Of a stretch of 64,000 nt of DNA, positions 28,281 to 37,951 are shown piece by piece (within the stretch, counting starts at the first letter, position 1; every line of letters begins with the position of its first letter). Origin of the DNA: Tepidanaerobacter syntrophicus (lineage in GTDB: Bacteria > Bacillota > Thermosediminibacteria > Thermosediminibacterales > Tepidanaerobacteraceae); contig NZ_DF977003.1 in assembly GCF_001485475.2 (NCBI RefSeq), forward strand, positions 515,393-579,392, given 5' to 3'. The notes beneath the pieces are model-generated. The model had not been told where the DNA came from and did not search any database. It saw only the letters and a program-made list of their open reading frames with translations. Both the position numbers and the translations under genes were made by a program.

Positions 28281-30183
28281 ACATAACATTTGCTTGTTCA
28301 TCTTCTACAAAGGCTCCAAGGAATTGACTCTTATACAGATCGGCATAAAAACCGCCCTTTGCCATCAGCTCTTCGTGGGTGCCTTGTTCTATTATCCGGC
28401 CGTGGTTCATAACTAAAATATTATCTGCATTTCTTATGGTGGATAGACGATGAGCGATAACAAAGCTTGTCCTGTTTGCCATAAGTTCCTTCATGGCTTT
28501 TTGAATAGACATTTCTGTTAGAGTATCTACATTGCTGGTTGCCTCATCGAGTATTAATATATCAGGATCTGCAAGAATAGCTCGCGCAATAGTAATAAGC
28601 TGTTTTTCACCCTGGGAAATATTCGAAGCATCCTCATTGAGCACTGTATTATACCCTTCAGGAAGCGCTTTTATAAAGTGGTGAGCATGAGCCGCTTTGG
28701 CAGCTCTTATTATTTCTTCATCTGTAGCTCCTTCTTTTCCATAAGCTATGTTATCTTTAACTGTGCCGCTAAAAAGCCAGGTGTCCTGAAGAACCATGCC
28801 AAAAATTTTCCTAAGGTTGCTTCTCTTAAGATCTCTGATATCTACATGATCTACCATTATCTTGCCCGAATCTATTTCGTAAAATCTCATAAGAAGATTT
28901 ACAAGGGTTGTTTTTCCCGCACCTGTAGGTCCGACTATAGCAACCATTTGTCCCGGGTCTACATCTATTGTTAAATCTTCGATTAAAGGCTCATCTTTCT
29001 TATAGCTAAAATACACGTGATCTAAATCCACATACCCCTCAGCATTTTCAATAACTGTCGCATCTTCTTTGTCTGGTATCTCTTCTTCTTGATCTAGTAT
29101 CTCGAATACCCTTTCCGCTGAAGCAATTGTAGACTGAATGATATTAGCTATATTTGCGGTTTGAGTTATAGGCTGCGTAAACTGCCGTGAATACTGAATG
29201 AATGCCTGCACATTGCCTATTGTGATACGTCCGCCGGCTACCATTATACCTCCGGTAACGCATACAAAGACATAACCCAGGTTACTGATAAAGTTCATAA
29301 TAGGCATTATTATACCTGAAACAAACTGTGCCCGCCAGGATGCTCCATAAAGTTCTTCATTTATGGATTTAAATTCTTCAATAGCGTCTTCTTCATGACC
29401 GAAAGCTTTTACTACATTATGGCCGCCATACATTTCTTCCACATGACCGTTTAAATTGCCTAATACTCTTTGCTGCATAGCAAAATATTTTTGTGAGCGA
29501 GATGCAATAGATCTTATTGCTAATAAACTCAGCGGTAATGTTATTACAGTAACCAAAGTCAGTATAGGACTTATGGTCAGCATCATTACGATTACGCCGA
29601 TAAGAGTGACAACTGCGGTAATCAGTTGAGTGATACTTTGCTGCAGCGTGGAGCTTATATTATCGACATCATTTGTGACTCGACTCAAAACTTCTCCATA
29701 TGGGTTTGCATCAAAGAATTTAAGGGGTAATTTGGTCAATTTATCCATTATATCTGCCCTCATCGTTCTTACTACGCCTTGGGCTACTCCGGCCATCATA
29801 TAATGCTGAATATAGTTAAATGCAGAACTCGTTATATACAGGCCGAGTAATATAAACAATATATGGGTTATATAAGCAAAATCTATGTGGGCCCCGGGCT
29901 CATGGCGCAGTATGGCCATAGAACCCTCGAAAAGCTTTGTTGTTGCCATTCCCATAATTTTAGGTCCTAAAATATTAAACACAGTGCTAAGAGCAGCCAT
30001 ACAGAATACAACTAAAATTATTGGGATATACGGCTTTATATAATTTAAAAGCCTCATCAAGCTGCCTTTAAAATCCTTGGGCTTTTCCATAGCTCTTGCC
30101 ATAGGCGGTCCACCGCCGTGACCTCCTTTACGTCTTCCGCCGCCAAGTCTATGCCTATCTATTCTTTCGTTTTCGCTGCTCAT
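28279..30183 (-). CDS. ABC exporter half-transporter with consensus catalytic site (heterodimer partner B)
   Basis: A 634-aa type IV exporter: a Gly/Arg/His-rich N-terminal tail (RHRLGGGRRKGGHGGGPP), six membrane helices (about residues 50-350), then a nucleotide-binding domain. That domain has Walker A GPTGAGKTT, a degenerate signature SQGEKQ, Walker B LILDEATSNVD with the catalytic Glu, and switch His in IAHRLST. Its partner has the reverse pattern, so together they make one competent and one degenerate ATP site, as in TM287/288 and BmrCD. Start overlaps the partner's stop by 4 bp (ATGA). Substrate unknown; multidrug export is likely from the MarR neighbour. Confidence 0.9.
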   Translation of the reverse strand: MSSENERIDRHRLGGGRRKGGHGGGPPMARAMEKPKDFKGSLMRLLNYIKPYIPIILVVFCMAALSTVFNILGPKIMGMATTKLFEGSMAILRHEPGAHIDFAYITHILFILLGLYITSSAFNYIQHYMMAGVAQGVVRTMRADIMDKLTKLPLKFFDANPYGEVLSRVTNDVDNISSTLQQSITQLITAVVTLIGVIVMMLTISPILTLVTVITLPLSLLAIRSIASRSQKYFAMQQRVLGNLNGHVEEMYGGHNVVKAFGHEEDAIEEFKSINEELYGASWRAQFVSGIIMPIMNFISNLGYVFVCVTGGIMVAGGRITIGNVQAFIQYSRQFTQPITQTANIANIIQSTIASAERVFEILDQEEEIPDKEDATVIENAEGYVDLDHVYFSYKKDEPLIEDLTIDVDPGQMVAIVGPTGAGKTTLVNLLMRFYEIDSGKIMVDHVDIRDLKRSNLRKIFGMVLQDTWLFSGTVKDNIAYGKEGATDEEIIRAAKAAHAHHFIKALPEGYNTVLNEDASNISQGEKQLITIARAILADPDILILDEATSNVDTLTEMSIQKAMKELMANRTSFVIAHRLSTIRNADNILVMNHGRIIEQGTHEELMAKGGFYADLYKSQFLGAFVEDEQANVM

Positions 30184-31907
30184 GCTATCTCCTCCTCCGA
30201 AAGCTGGGAAAGCACAATATTTCTATATGTTTCACAGTTTTCATAGAGTTCTTTGTGTTTTCCTATACCTGCTATTCGCCCTTCATCTAATACAATTATT
30301 TGATCTGCATTCATAACTGTTGCGACACGTTGAGCTACAATTATTACAGTAGAATTTTTAGTCTCTTTGTTTAATGCCATTCTAAGCTTAGCATCTGTTT
30401 TAAAATCCAATGCAGAAAAACTATCATCAAACAAGTATATTTTAGGTTTTTTTACAATAGCCCTTGCAATACAAATTCTCTGTTTTTGACCGCCGGAAAC
30501 GTTAAGACCGCCCTCTGCAAGTATTGTATCAAAGCCGTCTTTCATTTCATTTATAAATTCTGCTGCTTGAGCAATTTCTGCCGCATGCCGAACTTCCTCA
30601 TCTGTAGCATCTTTTTTGCCATACCTTATATTTTCGGCAATAGTGCCTGTAAATAAAACAGACTTTTGGGGAACATAACCTATCCATGAACGAAGAACTT
30701 TCTGCGGAATGTTCCTTATGTCAATTCCATCTATAGTTATTTTGCCGGAGGTTACATCATAAAACCTCATTATAAGGTTGGAGATAGTAGACTTGCCTGA
30801 ACCTGTAGCACCGATTATTGCAGTAGTGTGGCCCGGCAGTGCTTTAAATGATATATTAGATAATGCCGGCTCTTCAGCATCGGGATATTTGAATGTGACA
30901 TCATCAAACTCTAATATCCCTTTTATTTCTTTTGGAATAACAGGATTTTCAGGATCTACTATTTCAGGCTCCATATTTAATACTTCTTTGATTCTTTCTA
31001 CAGATGCGGCTGCACGAGGTATCATTATGAACATCATGGAAAGCATCATTGTAGAAAACATTATTTCCATGGCGTACTGGATAAATGCAAGAAGATCCCC
31101 TACTTCCATCATTGCTGCATTTATCTTGAGGCTTGCATACCACACAATGGCAACAGTTGTAACATTGAATATCAAGATAACAAGAGGCATCATTATAGCC
31201 ATTAACCTATTTACTCTTATTGCTACATTCGTAAGATCAATATTTGCGGCATTAAAGCGTTTTTTCTCGTGTTCTACTCTGTTAAAGGCTCGAATAACTC
31301 TAACGCCTGTGAGATTTTCTCTCATCACTCTGTTTACAGTATCAATTTTTGCTTGCATGGCTCTAAAAAGCGGTAATGAAAACTTAGATAAGACAACTAT
31401 TACTCCTGCTATTATAGGCACAACTATCCAAAAAACAAAAGAGAGACTTGGCGCAGTAGATACAGCCATTATTATAGCGCCTATAGCCATTATGGGAGAC
31501 ATAACTACCATTCTAAAAAATATCATTGCAACCATTTGCAGCTGAGTTACATCGTTTGTAGTTCTTGTTATAAGAGAAGCGGTTCCTATTTTATTAAATT
31601 CATTAAGAGAAAAACTCTCCACTTTCTTGAAAATACTTTCTCTAAGTGATTTGCCAAAACCCATCGCCGCCCTTGAAGAACAGTAGCTTGCCGCTATTGC
31701 AGCACATACAGCGCCAAGAGCCACTAGTAGCATTTTCCCTCCTACAGAAAGAATGTAACCGGTATTACCATTTACTATGCCAGTATTTACGATATCTGCA
31801 AGCATCGACGGCAGTATCAGCTGCGACATGGCCTGGCAGAATATAAAGATCAATGATGCTAAAATAAATATCCAATATGGTTTTAAATTGCTTAAGATTT
31901 TTTTCAT
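30180..31907 (-). CDS. ABC exporter half-transporter with degenerate catalytic site (heterodimer partner A)
   Basis: A 575-aa half-transporter with six membrane helices and a nucleotide-binding domain. It has Walker A GATGSGKST, consensus signature VSGGQKQR, Walker B IYLFDDSFSALD, and VAQRVAT. The catalytic Glu after Walker B is Asp and the switch His is Gln, the hallmark of the degenerate site in heterodimeric exporters. ATG 31907 with GAGGTGAT upstream; longer frames would run into marR. Order marR-A-B suggests repression relieved by the exported compound. Confidence 0.9.
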   Translation of the reverse strand: MKKILSNLKPYWIFILASLIFIFCQAMSQLILPSMLADIVNTGIVNGNTGYILSVGGKMLLVALGAVCAAIAASYCSSRAAMGFGKSLRESIFKKVESFSLNEFNKIGTASLITRTTNDVTQLQMVAMIFFRMVVMSPIMAIGAIIMAVSTAPSLSFVFWIVVPIIAGVIVVLSKFSLPLFRAMQAKIDTVNRVMRENLTGVRVIRAFNRVEHEKKRFNAANIDLTNVAIRVNRLMAIMMPLVILIFNVTTVAIVWYASLKINAAMMEVGDLLAFIQYAMEIMFSTMMLSMMFIMIPRAAASVERIKEVLNMEPEIVDPENPVIPKEIKGILEFDDVTFKYPDAEEPALSNISFKALPGHTTAIIGATGSGKSTISNLIMRFYDVTSGKITIDGIDIRNIPQKVLRSWIGYVPQKSVLFTGTIAENIRYGKKDATDEEVRHAAEIAQAAEFINEMKDGFDTILAEGGLNVSGGQKQRICIARAIVKKPKIYLFDDSFSALDFKTDAKLRMALNKETKNSTVIIVAQRVATVMNADQIIVLDEGRIAGIGKHKELYENCETYRNIVLSQLSEEEIA

Positions 31908-31914
31908 AAAACTA

Positions 31915-32364
31915 TCACCTCGCATTAGCCTCAATAGGTTCTTTAAGGTTATCTCTTATTTTTTTAAAAAGTCTGTTAAGAATACTCTTTTCTTCCTCAG
32001 ATAGGCCGCTGAACATTTTTTCTTCTATAGATTGTATTTCTGCATAAATGCTTTTGCAAAGTTTTCGGCCGTATTCGGTAATATATACCCGCACAATCCG
32101 CTGGTCAGCTTCATCCTGGACCCTTTTTACCAATCCTGCCTTTTCCATTCGCTTTAGCATAATGGTAACAGTAGGAGCTTTCATTTTTAAGCTACGCGCC
32201 AATTCTGCTTGACTTTGACCATCGTTTTTATAAAGTGCAAACAAAAGAGGCGGCTGTCCGGGATAAACTCCTCTTTTTTGAAACGATCTATGCGTCTTCA
32301 GATAATGCAGTCTTGCAATCTCCAAGAAGAGAGCATAGTTTGATTCAGGATCTAAACAATTCAT
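31915..32364 (-). CDS. MarR family transcriptional regulator of the exporter operon
   Basis: A 149-aa winged-helix dimer protein. The DNA-binding part is GQSQAELARSLKMKAPTVTI, then MLKRMEKAGLVKRV, with the wing DEADQRIVRVYITEYGRKL. ATG 32364 follows GGAG at 12 bases, a rather long spacing; a TTG at 32382 would overlap the ribosome-binding site. Eight bp before the first exporter gene. A perfect palindrome just downstream of its promoter is the likely autoregulatory operator. Confidence 0.88.
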   Translation of the reverse strand: MNCLDPESNYALFLEIARLHYLKTHRSFQKRGVYPGQPPLLFALYKNDGQSQAELARSLKMKAPTVTIMLKRMEKAGLVKRVQDEADQRIVRVYITEYGRKLCKSIYAEIQSIEEKMFSGLSEEEKSILNRLFKKIRDNLKEPIEANAR

Positions 32365-32386
32365 TTGAATTTCACTCTCCAATTAC

Positions 32387-32398
32387 TTAGACGTCTAA
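32387..32398. promoter_or_regulatory. Palindromic operator TTAGACGTCTAA, probable MarR site
   Basis: A perfect 12-bp palindrome, nine bp downstream of the -10 box of the marR promoter and 22 bp before the marR ATG. Similar TTAGANNTCTAA palindromes are common MarR-family operators. Binding there would block transcription start. Confidence 0.65.
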
Positions 32399-32407
32399 CG
32401 AATTTGT

Positions 32408-32436
32408 ATTCTATCACTTGAAATTAAAAAAGTCAA
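32408..32436 (-). promoter_or_regulatory. Sigma-A promoter of the marR-exporter operon
   Basis: Minus strand TTGACT (32436-32431), 17-bp spacer, TAGAAT (32413-32408). The palindromic operator follows at the expected start point. Confidence 0.8.
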
Positions 32437-32524
32437 TACTAAATATTTTACACTATCATTTTAGTTTCATAAAGGGCATTACCTTTCTATTCATCTATGA
32501 AAGATGGCGAAGGCCTTTTCAACA

Positions 32525-32553
32525 TTGACAAAAAGAATTGAAAAGTTTATAGT
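32525..32553 (+). promoter_or_regulatory. Sigma-A promoter of the plus-strand coiled-coil gene
   Basis: TTGACA (32525-32530), 17-bp spacer, TATAGT (32548-32553), about 53 bp upstream of the start codon. Divergent from the marR promoter, whose -35 lies about 90 bp away. Confidence 0.8.
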
Positions 32554-32605
32554 ACATCTATGATATATAAATAATTAAAATATAATGAAAAAAGGAGGAA
32601 AACTC

Positions 32606-33268
32606 ATGAATAAAGAATCTAAGTCACCTATAGAAGAAGTTATTGAATTTGCAAAAAGTAAGATAGGCGAGGGCAGTAAGGATGTGAAAGAAACGCTAGA
32701 GGATGAAAAGAAGAGGATTGAGGAAATAATTGACTTTGCTAAATCTAAACTAAACGAAGCTAGTGATGATGTAAAAAGCGAGCTAAACGACATAATAAAG
32801 TATGCAGAGTCTAAACTTGGAGAACTGGAAGAAAAAGCCACGGATAAGGCTAAAGAGGCAACAGACAAGGTAAAAAAGGAAACAGAAGAAAGCAGCATAA
32901 GCGATACAATAACATCTGCAGCTAAATCAGTGGGAACAACAATTTCGAATTTCGCCAAGAAATTCGGCAAAGAGACCAGTAAAATTTCTGAAATCATAAG
33001 CATAAGATCAGAGCTGAGCTCTCTAAACAATGCAAAAAAAGAAAAAATCGCAAAGCTGGGAGAGGCTTTACTTAATGATTATAAGAGCAATCCATTAGAA
33101 AATATAAAATTGTCTGATGAGATGAAAAAAATTATAGGCGAAATATCAGAGATAGAAAGTAAAATAGAAAGCAAGAACGCCGAACTAGAAAAGATACAGA
33201 AAAAGGAAAATCTGACTTCTGACCAAATTAAAGAAATAGAAGAAATAGAGAATGAGAAAAATAAATAG
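32606..33268 (+). CDS. Unrecognised Lys/Glu-rich coiled-coil protein with internal repeats
   Basis: I do not recognise this 220-aa protein. It is the only plus-strand gene. The first 90 residues hold three related helical units: IEEVIEFAKSKIGEGSKDVK, IEEIIDFAKSKLNEASDDVK and IIKYAESKLGELEEKATDK, about 25-30 residues apart. A Ser/Thr-rich amphipathic stretch follows (SSISDTITSAAKSVGTTISN, about 110-130). A second helical half has RSELSSLNNAKKEKIAKLGE and a terminal coiled coil. It is highly charged, has no signal peptide, no Cys and no Trp, and resembles phasins, LEA-type or apolipoprotein-like amphipathic proteins in composition only. ATG 32606 follows AAAGGAGG; own promoter and terminator. 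Confidence 0.8.
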   Translation: MNKESKSPIEEVIEFAKSKIGEGSKDVKETLEDEKKRIEEIIDFAKSKLNEASDDVKSELNDIIKYAESKLGELEEKATDKAKEATDKVKKETEESSISDTITSAAKSVGTTISNFAKKFGKETSKISEIISIRSELSSLNNAKKEKIAKLGEALLNDYKSNPLENIKLSDEMKKIIGEISEIESKIESKNAELEKIQKKENLTSDQIKEIEEIENEKNK

Positions 33269-33300
33269 CCCTTTGATTTTCCCTTGATTTTAATTTTAGA

Positions 33301-33327
33301 GCCACCGGCTATGCCGGTGGCTTATTT
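33301..33327 (+). terminator. Terminator after the coiled-coil gene
   Basis: Perfect GCCACCGGC / GCCGGTGGC stem (9 bp) with a 3-nt loop, then TTATTTAT. Located 33 bp after the stop codon. Confidence 0.8.
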
Positions 33328-33335
33328 ATGCAAGT

Positions 33336-33368
33336 TTAAGAAGCTATACTTAATTGAGTATAGCTTCT
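33336..33368 (-). terminator. Hairpin at the end of ftsY
   Basis: Perfect 11-bp arms AGAAGCTATAC and GTATAGCTTCT around an 8-nt loop that contains the ftsY stop codon (33352-33350). On the minus strand it is followed by TAAACTTG, so the T-run is weak. It probably ends ftsY transcription between convergent genes. Confidence 0.6.
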
Positions 33369-34243
33369 GTAAAATCCCTGGGATCGAACTCATATAAATC
33401 GTCTATTCCTTCACCTACTCCCACATACCATACGGGTATTCCAAGCTCTGAGGCAATAGCTACTGCAATTCCTCCTTTTGCCGTGCCGTCCAATTTAGTC
33501 AATATTATTCCGGAAAAATCTACGGCGTCTTTAAATATTCTCGCTTGTACTAATGCGTTTTGGCCTGTTGTAGCATCTAGCACCATAAGATTTACAAGAT
33601 TTGCTTCCGGGTATTCCTTTTGGCAAACTCTGTGAAGCTTTTTTAGTTCTTCCATTAAATTCTTCTTAGTGTGAAGTCTACCAGCGGTGTCGCATATTAT
33701 TATATCTGATTTTCTGGCTTTTCCGGCTTGAAGAGCATCAAAAAGAACGGAAGCCGGATCAGAACCTTCTTTATGTTTTATTACATCCACTCCCACTCTC
33801 TGGCCCCATATCTCCAGCTGCTCGATAGCTGCCGCTCTAAATGTATCTGCCGCAACTAGTAGTACTTTTTTGCCCTCATTTTTGAATTTGTAAGCCAGTT
33901 TCCCTATAGATGTGGTTTTTCCAACACCATTTACCCCTACAATCAGCATAACCGTAGGATAAATTAAGGAAGTATTTTTCTGGGGAAAAAGATTTATCAT
34001 TTCTTTCTTTAAAGCTTCTTTTAGTTCTAAAGGAGTTGAGATATTTTTCGAATTCTCTTTAAGCTTCTCGATAAGCATTTGAGTCGTGTCAACGCCTATA
34101 TCAGCTGAAATCAGTAACTCTTCTAACTCTTCAAGCGTTTCATCATCAATTTTCTTATTAAGTTTTAATATGCTATCGAGTTTTCCACTTAAATTTTCTC
34201 GTGTTTTACTTAAACCTTGCTTTATTTTATCAAAAAAAGCCAT
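33350..34243 (-). CDS. ftsY: Signal recognition particle receptor FtsY
   Basis: Membrane-associated SRP receptor GTPase. The 297-aa protein has a short N-domain ([20 protein letters not shown]) without the long acidic A-domain of enterobacteria. G-domain motifs are GVNGVGKTT (103-111), [36 protein letters not shown] and [10 protein letters not shown]. It is the last gene after smc (36-bp gap) and forms a targeting complex with Ffh. Confidence 0.96.
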   Translation of the reverse strand: MAFFDKIKQGLSKTRENLSGKLDSILKLNKKIDDETLEELEELLISADIGVDTTQMLIEKLKENSKNISTPLELKEALKKEMINLFPQKNTSLIYPTVMLIVGVNGVGKTTSIGKLAYKFKNEGKKVLLVAADTFRAAAIEQLEIWGQRVGVDVIKHKEGSDPASVLFDALQAGKARKSDIIICDTAGRLHTKKNLMEELKKLHRVCQKEYPEANLVNLMVLDATTGQNALVQARIFKDAVDFSGIILTKLDGTAKGGIAVAIASELGIPVWYVGVGEGIDDLYEFDPRDFTEAILN

Positions 34244-34279
34244 CTTGTCACCTCATAAATTTATTTACATATCTATAAA

Positions 34280-37200
34280 TCATCCGACTTTTACTGCCAA
34301 CAATTTAGATGTGGCATCGTCTTCCATTGTTATGCCATATAAGGCATCTGCTATTTCCATCGTGGGCTTTCTATGAGTTATTACGATAAATTGAGTATTG
34401 GCAGAAGATTTTTTTAGATAGCGCGTAAACCTTGCAATATTTGCATCGTCAAGAGCTGCCTCTATCTCATCTAAAATGCAGAAAGGTGTAGATTTTATGT
34501 TCAAAAGGGCGAAAAGCAAGGCAATAGCAGAAAGAGCTTTTTCGCCTCCTGATAATAGAGAAATATTTTGAAGCCGCTTTCCCGGAGGTTGAACATTTAG
34601 CTCTATGCCACATTCTAAAACGTTTGCATCCCCTTCAATAATCAGTTCTGCGCTTCCGCCATCAAAAAGCTCCGAAAATACCTTGTTAAATTCTCTATTG
34701 ACCTTTTCTATAGTCTCTAAGAGCATAGCTTCCATATTGGAATTTATCTCATTAATTAGGCTATCTAAATCGAGTTTAGCTTTTACCAAATCGTCCCGTT
34801 GAGATTTTAGAAAATCGTATCTTGCCTTTATATTTTCGTAGTCTTCTATTGCCTTAAGGTTCACAGGTCCTAATAATTCGATTTCTCGTTTTAATGAAGA
34901 CAGTCTTTCTTTTAATTTATCCGCACTCTCATAATCATATTCACCGACTTTGGGATCTGAAACATTGTATCGTTCAAACAGTTCATTCTTAATTTGTAAA
35001 AGCTCAGTGAGAATTTTTGCTTCTTCTATTTTGTTATTTTGTAAAAATTTCTCTCCTTGCGCATACTCTCTTTCTGCTTGATTTAACTTATTTTGCGCAT
35101 TATTAATTTGGTGCTTTATTTCGTCCTTTTGCCGGGCTAAAGATTCTAAAAGTTTTTGAAGGTCACTGCATTGCGCATCAAAAGACTTGAGTTCCTTTTT
35201 ACATGTATCAATTTCCTTATCGATGTTTAATAAAAGCTTATCATTTTCCCCGATTTTTTTCCTGTATTTATCAATTTCCGTATAACAATTATTTATTCTG
35301 TCATTGATTGCATCTAAATTTTCTTCAATATTTGTTTTTTCCTGATTATAGGAAGCCACTTTTACTTTTAGTTCGGTTACCTGCGCCGATAAATCATCTC
35401 TTAATTTGTTCAATTCTGCAAGCTCATTTTGCAATTGTTTTACGGCATCTTGGCCAGACAGATTTTGGCTGTCAACATTTTTTATTTCATTTTCAAGAAG
35501 CAAGATCTCATCCGTAATTTCTTGAATCTTTTTGTTTATCGAGAATATTTCAGCTTCCAACTGTTCCCTTCTCTTTATTCGTTCTTGAAAAATCAATTGC
35601 TTTTCTCTAAGTTCATCGTTTAAAGTTGCTATTTCAGACTCTATGGAATTAAGATGTTCGTTCTTTTCTGTTATTTGTTTTTGAGTGTCTAAGATTTTAT
35701 TATTTAAAGTTATAATTATTGAATCTAATTTTTCTAATTCAAGATTTAGTTTACTGATTTTTTGCCTGTCTTCGGCCAGCTTTCTTTTTCGTGTAAGTAA
35801 AAATTTTGATTTATTTTGACTGCCGCCGGTAATAGAGCCTCCCGGACTTAAGATTTCGCCTTGAATTGTAACAATTTTTAAGCTAAAATGGCAGCGCTTG
35901 GCTGCAATCAAGGCATCTTCGAAGGTTTTTGCCACCAAGACCCTTCCTAATAGAAAAGCTAATGCGGGATAATACTTATCGTCAAACTTTATTAATTCAA
36001 TCGCCGGCAATACTTTATCATCTTCTAAAACGATTTTTGACTCGTAAGGCTCCAGGAACCTGGGCTTTAGTACAGAAAGTGGCAAAAAAGTAGCGCGCCC
36101 TAATCCATGTTTTTTCAGGTATTCTATTGCATCTTTTGCACTTTCTTCATTTTCACAAATAATATCTTGCATAGCATACCCTAAAGCTGTTTCAATTGCA
36201 ACTTCGTATTGTTCATCTACCGAAATTGCATCTGCTATTGTACCGTGTATTCTACTGTCGTTATAACGTTTGCTTTTTAATGCCAGCAGCAAATTTTTTA
36301 CACCATATTGATAGTCTTCATAGTTATCATATATTTCTGCCAGTGTTTTTTCTTGGGTGGTCAATGTCGCTAATTCCTGCTGTTTTTTAGTCTTGGCATT
36401 GACGTTTATATTTCTATCTTCTGTAAGATTTTTTAAAATGTTTTCCAAATGCTCTATTTCTTTTTTAAGGTTAGTTTTTGTCTGTTCAAGTTGAGTCCTT
36501 CTGCTTTCAATATCAGTTATTTTATCGAGAATCTTCTTGTTTGTATTTTCTATTTCCTTGCGTTCATCCCTGATCTGTCTTAGCCTATTTTCAAAATTAG
36601 ATTTTGTGCCGGTAAGATTTGATATCGTGCTTCTTTTTTCGGATATATCATTCAATAACTGCATTATACTACCTTGAAAATTGCTTATTGAATACTGAAC
36701 TTCTGTTATTTTAGAATTTATCTCTGTAAGCCTATTTTCGCTTGTATTTAATTTCTCTAATGTGTCATTTATGTCATCGGCTTTTTTTGCAAGTTCGCAG
36801 GACTTCTCTTTAAATGTTTCTTTAAAAGCAGTAATAAGTGTTTCTTGGTTTCTAATATCAGAAAGTAACTTATTGTTTTCATTTAATATTCTATTTTTAT
36901 CAGCGCTTAACATTTCAAAATCTTTTTGTAAGTCTTTTATTTTACCGGATACCTCATAAAAATTTTTCTGAGCCTTTTCATAATCGGATTCAATTGAGTT
37001 TTGCCTGTTTTTGTAATCGTCTAAGTTTGTTTTTAAGGATTCAATTATGCTTGAAAGTTGCAAAATCGCTTTTTCTTTTGAATCCAACTTTTCTCTTATA
37101 TGCGCAAGCCGTTTTTCCCTGTCTTCCAGTTGTAATACCAATAAACTAATTTCTGTATTTGTAAGTAGTAAAGATAGCTCTTTATATTTTAAAGCAGCAT

Positions 37201-37828
37201 CTTTTTGGACGGCCAAGGGTTTTAATTGACTTGATATTTCACTTATTATATCATCGATTCTTGATACATTATTGACCGTTTCCGCAAGTCTTGCCTCGGC
37301 TTCTTTTTTTCGCAACTTATATTTTGCGATTCCGGCGGTTTCTTCCAACATAGCTCGTCTTTCTTCCGGTCTGCAAGTAAGGATATCGTCAATTTGTCCT
37401 TGGCTTATAATTGAATAACCGTCTTTTCCAATTCCTGAGTCCATAAGTATTTCTTGAATATCTTTTAATCTGCAAGAGGTTTTATTAAGATAAAATTCGC
37501 TCTCACCGGAACGAAAAGTGCGCCGCATAAAACATATTTCGGAATAATCCAGCGGGATAAGATTGTCAGAGTTATCCAGGGTTATAGCAACTTCTGCCAT
37601 ACCAAGAGGCTTTCTTTTGCTGCTTCCGGCAAATATTACATCTTCTAATTTGTAGCCGCGCAGAGTTTTTATGCTTTGTTCTCCTAAAGCCCATCTTACG
37701 GCATCAACAATATTACTCTTTCCACTGCCATTTGGTCCAACTATAGCATTTATTCCCGGCTGAAATTCTAATGAAATTCGATTCGCAAAAGATTTAAAGC
37801 CTTGAAGTTCTATTCTTTTTAAATACAG
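34280..37828 (-). CDS. smc: Chromosome partition protein SMC, initiated at a CTG codon
   Basis: SMC loads on origin-proximal DNA with ScpAB and organises the chromosome. The 1182-aa protein is complete. It has N-terminal Walker [10 protein letters not shown] (residues 31-39), two long coiled-coil arms, a hinge (about 495-680, with [20 protein letters not shown]), ABC signature [15 protein letters not shown] (from about 1092) and Walker [14 protein letters not shown]. No ATG, GTG or TTG exists at the family's start position. The frame begins CTG-TAT-TTA-AAA-AGA-ATA, giving [18 protein letters not shown], the exact SMC N-terminus, with GGAGG eight bases upstream of the CTG (37828-37826). The first in-frame ATG, at 37600, would delete Walker A. 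Confidence 0.93.
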   Translation of the reverse strand: MYLKRIELQGFKSFANRISLEFQPGINAIVGPNGSGKSNIVDAVRWALGEQSIKTLRGYKLEDVIFAGSSKRKPLGMAEVAITLDNSDNLIPLDYSEICFMRRTFRSGESEFYLNKTSCRLKDIQEILMDSGIGKDGYSIISQGQIDDILTCRPEERRAMLEETAGIAKYKLRKKEAEARLAETVNNVSRIDDIISEISSQLKPLAVQKDAALKYKELSLLLTNTEISLLVLQLEDREKRLAHIREKLDSKEKAILQLSSIIESLKTNLDDYKNRQNSIESDYEKAQKNFYEVSGKIKDLQKDFEMLSADKNRILNENNKLLSDIRNQETLITAFKETFKEKSCELAKKADDINDTLEKLNTSENRLTEINSKITEVQYSISNFQGSIMQLLNDISEKRSTISNLTGTKSNFENRLRQIRDERKEIENTNKKILDKITDIESRRTQLEQTKTNLKKEIEHLENILKNLTEDRNINVNAKTKKQQELATLTTQEKTLAEIYDNYEDYQYGVKNLLLALKSKRYNDSRIHGTIADAISVDEQYEVAIETALGYAMQDIICENEESAKDAIEYLKKHGLGRATFLPLSVLKPRFLEPYESKIVLEDDKVLPAIELIKFDDKYYPALAFLLGRVLVAKTFEDALIAAKRCHFSLKIVTIQGEILSPGGSITGGSQNKSKFLLTRKRKLAEDRQKISKLNLELEKLDSIIITLNNKILDTQKQITEKNEHLNSIESEIATLNDELREKQLIFQERIKRREQLEAEIFSINKKIQEITDEILLLENEIKNVDSQNLSGQDAVKQLQNELAELNKLRDDLSAQVTELKVKVASYNQEKTNIEENLDAINDRINNCYTEIDKYRKKIGENDKLLLNIDKEIDTCKKELKSFDAQCSDLQKLLESLARQKDEIKHQINNAQNKLNQAEREYAQGEKFLQNNKIEEAKILTELLQIKNELFERYNVSDPKVGEYDYESADKLKERLSSLKREIELLGPVNLKAIEDYENIKARYDFLKSQRDDLVKAKLDLDSLINEINSNMEAMLLETIEKVNREFNKVFSELFDGGSAELIIEGDANVLECGIELNVQPPGKRLQNISLLSGGEKALSAIALLFALLNIKSTPFCILDEIEAALDDANIARFTRYLKKSSANTQFIVITHRKPTMEIADALYGITMEDDATSKLLAVKVG

Positions 37829-37856
37829 AAGACATCCCTCCCTGCTTACCTTTACA

Positions 37857-37865
37857 ATTTTACCA
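37857..37865 (-). promoter_or_regulatory. Possible extended -10 promoter for smc
   Basis: Minus strand TGGTAAAAT (TGn plus TAAAAT) lies about 28 bp before the smc start and downstream of the spoVS terminator. The -35 region is weak (TTTCTT, 18-bp spacer). Confidence 0.4.
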
Positions 37866-37905
37866 TAAATGATTTTAGAAAAGAAACAATAAAAATTTTA
37901 AACAT

Positions 37906-37932
37906 AAAAATACCTGCCTACAAAGACAGGTA
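37906..37932 (-). terminator. Terminator after spoVS
   Basis: Minus-strand stem TACCTG / CAGGTA followed directly by TTTTTATG, 20 bp beyond the spoVS stop. It would partly uncouple spoVS from smc. Confidence 0.65.
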
Positions 37933-37951
37933 CCAGATATGATAAGATTTT

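Noticed and set aside
30778..31545. A long (255-codon) plus-strand frame inside the exporter gene
   Set aside because: Antisense to conserved membrane helices of the ABC exporter; its Ile/Thr-rich composition is what such antisense gives.
32575..33030. A 151-codon Ser/Leu/Phe-rich minus-strand frame
   Set aside because: It is the antisense shadow of the Lys/Glu-rich plus-strand gene, which has the promoter, ribosome-binding site and terminator.
37600..37600. smc as a truncated pseudogene starting at this ATG
   Set aside because: The frame is intact upstream and encodes the complete conserved N-terminus with Walker A; only the start codon is unusual.
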